A stretch of DNA of 54,693 nt, from assembly GCA_017398805.1 (NCBI GenBank), contig JAFQEZ010000075.1, positions 1 through 54,693 of the forward strand, given 5' to 3'. The notes below the pieces were generated by a model. That model was not told the DNA's origin, did not search any database, and saw nothing but the letters and a program-made list of their open reading frames with translations. The DNA comes from Bacteroidaceae bacterium. Its GTDB lineage: Bacteria > Bacteroidota > Bacteroidia > Bacteroidales > Bacteroidaceae. A program made the position numbers and the translations under genes. Numbering within the stretch: the first letter of the stretch is position 1; every line of letters starts with the position of its first letter. Positions 1 through 9,800 of this stretch are shown in pieces.

Positions 1-114
1 ACAAATGCTTTTGCTGAAAGTTTTAATGCTAAAATCAAAGCATTCAGAGCACAGCTTAGAGGTGTTACTGACTTAAAGTTCTTCTTTTATAGATTGACTA
101 AACTTTTTGCATAG
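1..114 (+). pseudogene. 3' end of an ISL3-like transposase (cut by window edge)
   Basis: Frame 1 is open from the first base to a TAG at 112-114 and encodes 37 residues containing ESFNAKIKAFRAQLRG and a final FFYRLTKLFA. This matches the end of the DDE transposases of the ISL3/ISAon1 type that are common in Bacteroidales; the ESFN glutamate would be the last acidic residue of the catalytic triad. Whether the element is intact cannot be told, because the rest lies outside the window. Downstream there is a run of eight C and then A+T-rich DNA; I could not define the terminal inverted repeat. Family call is from memory of the motif and is moderately sure. Confidence 0.7.
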
Positions 115-224
115 CCCCCCCCAGACTTTGCAGGTGAGCCCTTCTCGTGCCATTTTGCTTTTTTACGAATTATTCTCTTTTTGTTAATAAAATTGCATTA
201 TTTAATTAAAAAATGGGTTTTCGT

Positions 225-255
225 TTTGATTTTTGTCTATTTCGTGGTAATTTTG
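225..255 (+). promoter_or_regulatory. Bacteroidota-type promoter of the first giant gene
   Basis: TTTG at 225-228, a 19-base spacer, and TAATTTTG at 248-255 fit the Bacteroidota sigma-ABfr consensus TTTG-N19/21-TAnnTTTG. Transcription would start near 262, leaving a leader of about 87 bases before the ATG at 349. The region 115-348 otherwise holds nothing I recognise. Confidence 0.65.
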
Positions 256-348
256 CTTAAATTATCCCTTGCTGTATGATATGGCTTGGAGGTTCTTTTT
301 GAATTGTAAAATAATTTCAAAAGATATTGAAATATAACTAAATATAAG

Positions 349-3300
349 ATGAAAACTAAAGGAATTTTGTTATGTCTGTTGTTCCTTGTGCTTGGGACAA
401 CTACAGCACTTGCCGACAAGTACTATCGTGCAAGGTACTCTGCCGGTACCAAGTACCGTGTCGATGCTATCGAACAGGGTAAAGAGTACATGATTTTCAA
501 CACCGCTCACAACCCTACGAACCATGAGGACCGCACCGGTTTTCTCTACAGTGACGGTTACAAGCTCCAGTTGCGCAAGTACCGCGACCAGGATGTGCAC
601 ATCTACAACGAGTGCTTTATCTTTACACCTGAGAGTGTCGAAGAAAAAACGGTTGAGCTTACCGATAACACAGATAGTAAAAACCCCAACCAGAAGAAGA
701 CATTCACCTATTATAAGGTGCTCTTGAAAACAAAGAACAACTCTACTTATGTCGATGTTTGGGGAAATACATCCGAGTCGGATAAAGCGAGTGCAAAGTA
801 CCTATACATCTATCCTTTCGATGCTGCAAGGTACGGCGATTCCTATAATAGGAACGAGAGCGACTGGAGCAAGGTCCTGACAGAGAATAACACAATCAAG
901 CAGGCGACAGTGTATTCCGAGAGTGCCGACTATGCAAAGGTCTATCCCCATGATGTAACATCGGCAAACAAAGTCTTTATAATCAGTGATAAAGATATAG
1001 CCGATGGCATGACTGACGCGAAATATTGGAACGGTAACAAGGAGACTTTTGAATATTATGGCGAGGGTCACCCATTTGCATTCTACCAGGTAGAAGAGGT
1101 TACGTGGGATAATGAGCTGAATGTCCAGGACCTTCACATCTACAGCCGCTGCGACCTCTACTCGGCTCAGAAAATCTACGGCTATGTGCAGGACGCAAGC
1201 AAGATAAAGTCTTTCCCTACTACTGATGCCGCAAATCATCCTAATGGCTACACCGGCGAGGGTGGCTTCAACAACCTCATCGACGGTAACCAGTATACCT
1301 ATAACATTACCGATTGGCGCAGTAATGACTCGAACACTCCGCACTATTACCAGATAGATTTGGGCAAGAGTATCGATGAACTCCGCCTTTATATGAAGAA
1401 GCGCCCCAACGGCGACCACGCTCCTTTGGAAGTGGAAGTTTGGGTGTCGACAACCGAGGACGGCACTTATACAAAGGCCGGTGAGGCAACTACAAAATTG
1501 TCGGATTCCTATGAGTCCATAACCGATGCTATCTCATTGGGCGGTATTTACCGGTATATCCGTATCTATGCTCCTGAAAGGTCTAAGAGCGAGCAGTGCA
1601 TTGCCTTGTCCGAACTTTATGTACTGCCAAACATAAAGCTGATAGAGGATGCCAAGGATTATCTTGATTCTTCATTGCCGGTAAGCGCAACTGCTGCCGA
1701 CTATCAGAAACTTATTAGCCGCTACAATGCTGAGGCTCCCGATGTAAGGCTTCTCTCGGGTGTGCCCCTTCCCGGTAACAAATACCGCATATATGCCGAT
1801 ACATATTCCGGCAGCGCTTATGTAAGCCGTGAACTCTACACCGATGGAACCACTTTGACAACCGGCGGCACTTATCTTGACCTTACCGACGAGGCTGTAA
1901 AGGACAAGTACGAGTGGATTTGCGAGCCCACCCCCGACGGCAAACTCGTGTTCCGTAGTGTGGCCGACGAGAACAAATATCTTTCAAATGCAGGTGTAAC
2001 AACTGATATCGAGGAGGCTAAATGGACAATAAGCACAAACGAGACACATCATCATGGTGTGCCGTTGAAGAACAGGCACGGGCAGTACTTGACTATAAAT
2101 AACACGGACTACACCTGGATGGGTGATGTTAAATCGCCTCAGGACCAGACTGCTGCTTTCTCGTATACCGATGGCAAGGGTACTGATGACACCGCCGATG
2201 ATGAGACAGTTACACTTGCCGGTGGTGTATGTACCGACTTTGTGTTCCTTCCCGTTGATGTAGACGCTGATGAGATAAGGGTAACAATCAATGCCAACGA
2301 CCTTGTAAAGCGCAACAGCACGCTCACATTCGATGGTGCTACCTACACAATGCCATTCTCACGCATCCTCACCGTGGGCGGCACAATGCCCAAATTGACA
2401 TTGCACTGTACCGATAACAGCCTGCATACATTTGCAGAAGCTACTGTAAACGGAACTGTTGACAACAACGTTGTTACCCCCAATGAGAATGTACTTGAGT
2501 TCAACTTCACAAAAGCTGCTCATGACAACGCATATGTAGAGGTCCTGCTCGACATCGAGGCACCGTTCGAGCATTCCGACGCAACTACAAAGATACTCTA
2601 CCGCATGAAGAATATGATGCCCGTCAGTGCAGGCCAGAAAGTCGCTCCCCAGCGTGCCGATGTTCCCATCGGTGGCGGTGGCGGCCAGGTATCGACAGCA
2701 AGGTACAACTACGCCAAGTTCGATACAAAGAGCACAAACATGCAGCTTATTGACGAGAGCGTGACATCTGCCGAGGCATTCTTCTACTTCACAACCGACG
2801 ATACACAGGAAGGGGAGTTCAAGAGGTCATTTATCCATAGCGCCGTTACAACAATGAAGTTCGCCACAGTGAATGAGTGGAACGAGGCGGGCCGTGGATA
2901 CTATGTGCTGCCTAATGCAACATCCGATGAATATGTCGGTTACAACATCTCACAGGTATTGCTCAATGATGTAAACAACCCCAGCAGCCTTAGTGCCGAT
3001 TTCACATCCTCGACAGTTGTCATGAATCCCGCCGAGAATAATGCTTCGGTATGGATGTTCGAGGAGGTTGATGAGGTTACTGCAAAGACTGAATTGAAAA
3101 ACTATATTAAGCTTAAGATAGAAGAAATCATAGATGTCCTTACTGATGCAAGTGGTGTGATGGGCTATGATAGCTATAAAGTGACAAGATATGAGAATTA
3201 TGTTGAAGGTATCTATAATGTTACAGTAAGTGATGGTGTTGATCCAACTATTACCCTTCTTGTAGAAAAGGCTCAAGAACTTCACATGATTGAGCATGAG

Positions 3301-6300
3301 ATACATTATTCACTCCGGGCACTTCCCGAGGTTTCCAATGAGGCATTGATGGACAAGGCTGCCGGGTTCGCTAACCCCAAGTGGTACTACGCGAAGAATG
3401 TTAAGAGCATTGACCACTATGCAACATACAATGGTGCTGAGGGACTTATGAAACTCCAAAAAAGAAATGACGAGAAGAGTGACATGACACTCAGCAACCT
3501 CTTCTACATTGCAGGAGACATCAAGGAGGAACCGGTTGCCGATAACCGCGACATTGTCGACAAGTATTTCGAGGGTCACATCCACAACTTCATGGCAATG
3601 AACGATACAACCCTCCTTGGCCTGAACGAGACAATTTTCGAGAATATCACTTTTGCAGGTACGGGTGGTGAATCGGCTGAACATATACACACAAAAGAGA
3701 AACTCGATTCTGAATCTTGGGAAATTACAGCAGAGTTCACATCCAACGGCACCAATGCCAACCACTTCGGTACGGCGTTGCTTGTAGCAAATTCAGAGGG
3801 TAATCCTAATGGAAACAGTTTCCCTAAAGGTTTTCAGATTTACCTTACATCAGAAGGATTTGTTATTCTCAAGGCTGCAGACATCAGTTCCGACCAGTAT
3901 GCATTCAAGCACACACAGGGTGCAAACTCCTATATCAAGGTTGTGATAACCTGCAACCAGAAGCGTCTGCAGGTTACTGTTACCAACTCGCTTGGTCAGG
4001 AACTCTCAATCGATGATACAGAGCACCGTTACAATAATTCAAAGAATTACAACGATTATATCTATTGCCCGGAAATTGAGCCTATTACCTGCCTGGCAAG
4101 TTTCTTCCCCGGCGCAGGTGTCACGCTCAAGAGCCTCAAGGGCGAGAATGTGCTGGCCATGAAATGGGACAAGCACGACCAGAATAATCTCAACAAGGAC
4201 AAGTGGTTTATTCTGCCTTCGTCAAATACCCAGTACCCGGGTCTTGCCGTAGTTATGGACGGTCCGGACGACAGGAACATGGGCTGGACAAACGTTGATG
4301 CCGAGAACAAGGAAATCTTCACAAACCTCGGAAGCAACGACAACAGCACATGGCAGTTTGAGCGCGTACAGGATTTCGACGTTCACCTCAATGAACTTAT
4401 TGCAATGTATAACCTTGACGATGTTGTAATATATAATAAGGAACTTGTTGAACTCTTTAATATAATTGAAAAGGGCAAGACAATCATTTATGATGATTAT
4501 TATAATGGTACAACTGAGGAAGAGGCGGCATTCAACGAGGTTTATTTTGCTCTCAAGAACTACAAGGGACCTAATCCCGAGGAACTCAAGGCTCCGAAGC
4601 CTGGCAAGTTCTACACAATACATCACGTGCCATATCTCATGACCAACGACATGGCGGTAAATGAATTTAATGTAGTTAAGGTTGGCAATGATATAAATAA
4701 CGGTAATGAGTATGACAGCCGTGGTGTATGGTACTTTGAGGGTACGGAGCAGGCCGATGGCTTCCTTGCGCTTGACGGCAGCCTCAGGCTCAAGAACTTG
4801 CATACACAGAGTAGCCCGTATGCGGCAGGGTTCACAGAAGATTCATTGACACTGAGCGACAAGGCGAGCACTGCTGTCACAATTGAAAAGATACGTGCAG
4901 CCGAAGTACGCCTGAATGTCAATGGCGGTAACCTTACAACAGCCAACTATTGGGCAAATTCTGTTCAGATGACAGACTACATTGTATATAATACAGAAGC
5001 TCTTCCCGAGCGATCTTATGCAGGACTGGACTTCTACCATAAGGATGGTGCTGCGTCAACTGTCGAGGCTATCGCTACCAACTACAGCAATGTGGAGATT
5101 CCCGGTGTAACTATACAGGGCTTTATTGATGGAGAGGCGATTGAAACATATCTTAATTCCGGCGACATCAAAGATGGCGATATACTTTGTCCTAATGTAA
5201 ACGGAAACAGAGAAACAGCACCCGAAATTGAGTTCCTGATTACATACACAGGCCTTACAAAGGATTGCATGTATAGCAATATGGCACTTGACCTTCATGC
5301 ATTGAACAGCAGTGGTAAATATCAGTCGCCAACTGATGGCAAGTCTCGTCGCTGGAATGTTACTGTATTGGTCAAGAATGAGACGGATGATGGATACAAG
5401 GAGGCTGGTAAACTGGTGGACATTGATATTGCAAAGAACATAACAGGCGCTCACAAAGTATGGAATATTCCTATTGAAGCAAAGAGTGACCTTAACGGTT
5501 GCCTGACATTGAAAATTCAGGTAACCAGAGGTACTGCCAACGCGGGTTGTTACTTCGGCCTTTCCGGTGTTGCAATATCAGGCAACAACAACCGCCACGA
5601 TACATGGTACATCGAGGAGGTTGCCGACCCCACAAAGATTTACCACGAGACAAGCACGGCAGCACATGGCCATGCGACATTGATGCTCGGATTCAATTCA
5701 AAGATTCCAACAGGGGTTGATGCTTTCTACGCAAAGACTCATGGAGATATCAGGAACGACCGTTATATCTCAATGACATCTATCGGTGAACCGGGAGAAG
5801 ACAACCGCATTTTGCCTGCAAACACAGCTGTGATGATATGTAACCACAACTCCGAGGCAGTTGTCAAGACACATAAGTTCTATTACAGTGCTGCAGATGT
5901 TGCACCAATTGCCGAAAAGAACGATAACTATGTACATGGTGTGCTTTGGAATACAATTGTAGATTGCTCATCTTTTGATGAAACCGACTTTAATGGCGAT
6001 GGAGTGGCAGATGGCGATGTCAACATCTATATGTTGCTCGACAACAAACCGGCAGCAAAGCTCTATTGGATTTATGAAGAGCGTAGCGAGGATGGCACAA
6101 TTAAACCGGAAAATGCTAATACTGATAAAGGTGGATACATTCTCTGTAAAGCAAACAGATGCTTTATGGTATTGCCTAAGATTGTGGCTGCCAACGTGTC
6201 TTCTTTCTCATTGCGTTTAGGTGGCGGCGAAACAACAGCCATTGAGAATGTCGATGATGCTCCAAGAGTTGAAATTATAGAAACAATCTATGACCTTCAG

Positions 6301-6372
6301 GGAAGGAAACTCGAAGAGATAACCCAACCGGGTATATATATTATTAATGGTAAGAAGGTTTTTATCAAATAA
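349..6372 (+). CDS. giant secreted multimodular protein with F5/8C domain and C-terminal sorting-type domain
   Basis: A 2007-aa protein with a clear signal peptide (about residues 1-22, hydrophobic core LLCLLFLVLG, cleavage after ALA). Residues 285-427 look like an F5/8 type C (discoidin) carbohydrate-binding module. Residues ~460-600 and ~1080-1250 resemble modules also present in the 3007-aa sialidase downstream. Around residues 1100-1260 there is a possible LamG/concanavalin-like beta sandwich. The last ~30 residues (IYDLQGRKL...GIYIINGKKV) form the conserved C-terminal domain of many secreted Bacteroidales proteins, probably for surface delivery or sorting. I find no glycosidase, protease or lyase motif, so binding/adhesion or an unrecognised enzyme are both possible. 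The first ATG follows a good promoter. A 62-aa peptide gene follows after only 5 bases, implying co-transcription. Confidence 0.8.
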   Translation: MKTKGILLCLLFLVLGTTTALADKYYRARYSAGTKYRVDAIEQGKEYMIFNTAHNPTNHEDRTGFLYSDGYKLQLRKYRDQDVHIYNECFIFTPESVEEKTVELTDNTDSKNPNQKKTFTYYKVLLKTKNNSTYVDVWGNTSESDKASAKYLYIYPFDAARYGDSYNRNESDWSKVLTENNTIKQATVYSESADYAKVYPHDVTSANKVFIISDKDIADGMTDAKYWNGNKETFEYYGEGHPFAFYQVEEVTWDNELNVQDLHIYSRCDLYSAQKIYGYVQDASKIKSFPTTDAANHPNGYTGEGGFNNLIDGNQYTYNITDWRSNDSNTPHYYQIDLGKSIDELRLYMKKRPNGDHAPLEVEVWVSTTEDGTYTKAGEATTKLSDSYESITDAISLGGIYRYIRIYAPERSKSEQCIALSELYVLPNIKLIEDAKDYLDSSLPVSATAADYQKLISRYNAEAPDVRLLSGVPLPGNKYRIYADTYSGSAYVSRELYTDGTTLTTGGTYLDLTDEAVKDKYEWICEPTPDGKLVFRSVADENKYLSNAGVTTDIEEAKWTISTNETHHHGVPLKNRHGQYLTINNTDYTWMGDVKSPQDQTAAFSYTDGKGTDDTADDETVTLAGGVCTDFVFLPVDVDADEIRVTINANDLVKRNSTLTFDGATYTMPFSRILTVGGTMPKLTLHCTDNSLHTFAEATVNGTVDNNVVTPNENVLEFNFTKAAHDNAYVEVLLDIEAPFEHSDATTKILYRMKNMMPVSAGQKVAPQRADVPIGGGGGQVSTARYNYAKFDTKSTNMQLIDESVTSAEAFFYFTTDDTQEGEFKRSFIHSAVTTMKFATVNEWNEAGRGYYVLPNATSDEYVGYNISQVLLNDVNNPSSLSADFTSSTVVMNPAENNASVWMFEEVDEVTAKTELKNYIKLKIEEIIDVLTDASGVMGYDSYKVTRYENYVEGIYNVTVSDGVDPTITLLVEKAQELHMIEHEIHYSLRALPEVSNEALMDKAAGFANPKWYYAKNVKSIDHYATYNGAEGLMKLQKRNDEKSDMTLSNLFYIAGDIKEEPVADNRDIVDKYFEGHIHNFMAMNDTTLLGLNETIFENITFAGTGGESAEHIHTKEKLDSESWEITAEFTSNGTNANHFGTALLVANSEGNPNGNSFPKGFQIYLTSEGFVILKAADISSDQYAFKHTQGANSYIKVVITCNQKRLQVTVTNSLGQELSIDDTEHRYNNSKNYNDYIYCPEIEPITCLASFFPGAGVTLKSLKGENVLAMKWDKHDQNNLNKDKWFILPSSNTQYPGLAVVMDGPDDRNMGWTNVDAENKEIFTNLGSNDNSTWQFERVQDFDVHLNELIAMYNLDDVVIYNKELVELFNIIEKGKTIIYDDYYNGTTEEEAAFNEVYFALKNYKGPNPEELKAPKPGKFYTIHHVPYLMTNDMAVNEFNVVKVGNDINNGNEYDSRGVWYFEGTEQADGFLALDGSLRLKNLHTQSSPYAAGFTEDSLTLSDKASTAVTIEKIRAAEVRLNVNGGNLTTANYWANSVQMTDYIVYNTEALPERSYAGLDFYHKDGAASTVEAIATNYSNVEIPGVTIQGFIDGEAIETYLNSGDIKDGDILCPNVNGNRETAPEIEFLITYTGLTKDCMYSNMALDLHALNSSGKYQSPTDGKSRRWNVTVLVKNETDDGYKEAGKLVDIDIAKNITGAHKVWNIPIEAKSDLNGCLTLKIQVTRGTANAGCYFGLSGVAISGNNNRHDTWYIEEVADPTKIYHETSTAAHGHATLMLGFNSKIPTGVDAFYAKTHGDIRNDRYISMTSIGEPGEDNRILPANTAVMICNHNSEAVVKTHKFYYSAADVAPIAEKNDNYVHGVLWNTIVDCSSFDETDFNGDGVADGDVNIYMLLDNKPAAKLYWIYEERSEDGTIKPENANTDKGGYILCKANRCFMVLPKIVAANVSSFSLRLGGGETTAIENVDDAPRVEIIETIYDLQGRKLEEITQPGIYIINGKKVFIK

Positions 6373-6377
6373 ATTGA

Positions 6378-6566
6378 ATGAAGATGAAGAAGATATATAT
6401 TAGTCCAGAAATTGAGGTGTTGGAAATCTCTTTAGGGGCGATTATGTTAACCAAATCTCCCACAACTGCTCCTGGCGATGAAGATGATGAAGGTCGAGGC
6501 AATGATGTAAATGGTACAGCTTCGGAGTTCCGCAGCGACTGGGATAACATTTGGGGAAATATGTAA
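6378..6566 (+). CDS. 62-aa acidic peptide, family with RSDWDNIW.NM C-terminus
   Basis: This short gene begins 5 bases after the stop of the 2007-aa gene. The product has a basic start (KMKKIYISPEIEVLEI), a short hydrophobic stretch ending near residue 24, an acidic glycine-rich middle (GDEDDEG) and the end RSDWDNIWGNM. A second gene at 22742 encodes a peptide of exactly the same length with the same ending, which argues that both are real coding genes. Neither has a normal signal peptide. Short proteins with a Y..P start and an acidic/aromatic end are frequent downstream of Bacteroidales surface-protein genes, but I know of no assigned function. An alternative start two codons later (6384) is possible. 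Confidence 0.75.
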   Translation: MKMKKIYISPEIEVLEISLGAIMLTKSPTTAPGDEDDEGRGNDVNGTASEFRSDWDNIWGNM

Positions 6567-6620
6567 GAAAGAGAACAGAGTACAGAGAACAGAGAACAGA
6601 GAACAGAGTACGGAGATTCT
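6567..6620. repeat. short tandem repeat of acagaga/acagagt units
   Basis: Immediately after the peptide gene, seven-base units of the type acagaga and acagagt are repeated about five times. The same kind of unit recurs at 25199-25219 beside another interspersed repeat. The rest of the 262-base gap to the next gene (6567-6828) holds a degenerate copy of the repeat that reads gagcgaagcgaa, and no convincing promoter. Confidence 0.5.
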
Positions 6621-6828
6621 TCCTCCTTTCAGCCCTTAACGACACGTCTGATCGAAGCCAGGAATCTCAAGAATCCTGATACTCATTTGTCATTTTTCGT
6701 GCAAGGCCCTCAACAATACGTATGAGCGAAGCGAACCAACGGTCGACGCCCAAGGCGTCAGCCGAAGGAGCTAAAGTCAAGAATCTCAATATTTCTCAAG
6801 TACATAGAGATAAATAAAAACCAATAAT

Positions 6829-9800
6829 ATGAAAAAGAATTTCTTATTAACATTAGTGCTTGGCCTGTTGTGTACTGCAGCATCCTGGGCACAGTTTGCT
6901 CCTGATGCAAACAAGGTGTATGCCTTGAAGGAGACAACAACCGGATTGTACCTTGATATCCAGACCAAGGGTTTTACTGACCCTAATGCTGACGGCACAA
7001 CAAACAACATCAGCCTCAATGCAAAACCCTGTATCATTTACTTTGAAACCGGTTCGGAGACAGGTAAATGGAAAATCAAGAACGCTAAAGGTGAGTATGT
7101 TTGTAAACTTGGTACTTGGAATGCAACCATAGACAATGGTGATGTACACGAGTGGACAATCGACGGTGATATTACAGCATTCACTATTGCCGCCAGCGAT
7201 GGAAAATATATAAATGCCAATGCTGGTCAAACTGCAGCCGGTAACCCTCTTTATTGTGACAAGGGTACAGGTATGAAGTTCTCGCTTGTCGAGTACAGTA
7301 CACTGCAACAGGCAGCATATACTTTGAAGAGCCCGACTGGCACATACCTCAACTGGACAACTTCGGGAGATACCCCAGCGTCCTTCCAGGCAACTCCAAC
7401 AGAATTCTATGTTATACCTTCGGGCGATACCTATTTCTTCCAGAAAAAAGATAATGCCAACGAATATATTGGTTGCGCGTCAAACGGGTGGAGTGTTTCA
7501 ACAGACTTTGCTGTATGGACTATCCTTGCCGATAGCGATTTCGATGGGTTTGTTCAAATAGCGCGCGCCAGTGATGCTACAAAGTATTTAGGTAGTGACC
7601 AAAATACAACCGTAGGAACAGGTGTTTATACAAATGTGTCAAGTGGGTGTTATCCTTGGTGTTTCGAAGGTACATTCAGCAACTACGCGACTGCGGGTAC
7701 AGAAAACGGTGGTAAATACCATTTTACTTCGGGCTGGATTTACACTGCAGGCCCATGCAACAAAATACGTTTCACACTCACTGAGTCGGGTGCATTCTTC
7801 CAGAATGGCGCAAAACGTTTGAGTTTCGACTCGTTTGTGCTTTATGATGCTGACGGCAACGCTGTAGAACTCACTAGCAGCAATGTCACCGGTAACAATA
7901 TTGCCGATTTTACAAATATGCTCGACGGCACCGATGGTACATATACCAACGCGGCATGGGATTCGTCTTCGGCAACCGATGACTGGTTCGAGATTACTAT
8001 TGATAAGAATGTTGACCTTGGCGGTGCATTCAAGTTCTCGTTCGTTACCGAGAATACCACAATGAATGCAAAGGCTTTTGAGATAAAGATGTCATACGAA
8101 AAGCCTGCCGACTATATATTCGGGGTGAATGCTCCTGACGGCGAGGATTATTCGGTTACATATAACGGCGAAGCCATTGCTGCCGGTGACCCGATAGGCA
8201 TTGTCTCGTTCGACGAAGACCTTCTGGTTGCTACCGAAATTCCCGGTTACACATGGAGCGTTGTTGTAGATGATGAGAAAGAGACTGTAACCATTGTATA
8301 TACAGCGGCCCCCGATGAGATTAATCCTTCGGCAGTGGTTTCACTCATCAACCGTGTGGGCGGTGCCGGTACGGCCGACAAGTTCAAGTTTGTGCTTTCA
8401 CCTTCTTTGAACTCAAAGAACGAGGTATTCGTTATCGGTAGCGAGGATGGCAAAATCCTTATCAAGGGTACAACAATAAGTGCAATAACAACAGGTATCG
8501 GCTGGTACTTGCAGAATCATGCACACATTAACATCGCATGGAACTCCCTTAACGAGAAGACTGTTGACGGTGGTGCATATGCCGACCTCTCGAACCTTCC
8601 TGTTCCCACCGGTGAGGAGACACGTACAAGCGATGCAATGTACCGTTACTATCTGAACACCTGTGCATTCGGCTACTCAATGACCTCTTGGACATGGAAA
8701 CGTTGGCAGCAGGAGATTGACTGGATGGCTCTGCATGGTATAAACATGCCTTTGCAGCTTGTTGGTCTTGAGGAGGTTTGGCGTTCGTTCCTTACAATGC
8801 AGGACGGTAACGGTAACCGCAAATATGGTTATAGCGATACCGAGGCTAAGGCTTTCGTTGCAGGTCCGGCCTTCATCGCATGGTGGGCTATGAACAACCT
8901 CCAAGGTTGGGGCGGTACTGCAGAAGGAACAAAATCGGGCGGAACTTGGGCCGGAGCCGGCGGTGTGCAGGACGATGCATGGTATGCCCGCCAGAAGAAA
9001 CTCGCAAAGCAGATTGTTGACCGTCAGCGCGAACTTGGCATGCAGCCTGTGTTGCCGGGTTGGAGCGGTATGGTGCCAACCAACTTTGCTTCAAAATCGG
9101 GCTATGCAACACGCGGTAACGGGGGTAATTGGGCCGGCGACTTCGTGCGTCCGCTTCTTCTTAATGTAAGCAATGCCAATTATGCCGATATAGCCGCCGA
9201 CTACTACAAGTGTCTTTACGATGTAATGGGCCACAGTCAGTACTACTCAATGGACCCGTTCCATGAGGGCGGCGGTGCCGGTACAATGGAAGATTACGAG
9301 GCTCTTTATGCAGCAATGGAGGCGGCAAACCCTGATTCCAAATGGGTTATCCAGCAGTGGCAGTGGAGCGCTACACAGCGATATTCGCTCACAGCAGTTC
9401 CTGCAGGCCGCCTGGTTGTGCTCGACCTCTTCTCCGACGGTTCTCCGGCATTCGACTCATACAGCGGCTATGCTCCACAGGATGCCGTGTTCTGTGCAAT
9501 TCCTAACTTCGGCGGCCGCTCGGGTCTCATGGGCCGCTTGAATAACCTTGCAAACAACTACTTCCTGTACAAAGGAAAATATCCTTCATCAATAAAGGGT
9601 ATTGGTGCTGCTCCTGAGGCAATTGAGCAGACGCCTGTAACATATGACCTTATATTCCAGCTTCCATGGATGGGCGAGAAACCCGATGTGGCAGAGTGGG
9701 TGAAGAACTATGCGACAGCTCGCTACGGTGCCGACAATGATGTGGCACAGGAGGCATGGGAACTCCTGCGTCAAGGTCCCCTTAACTATGGTGCTGACGG

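Noticed and set aside
115-122. Run of eight C after tag, also at 25447-25454, as a phase-variable tract
   Set aside because: Neither tract lies in a gene or between promoter elements of a gene; both are next to repeat sequences.
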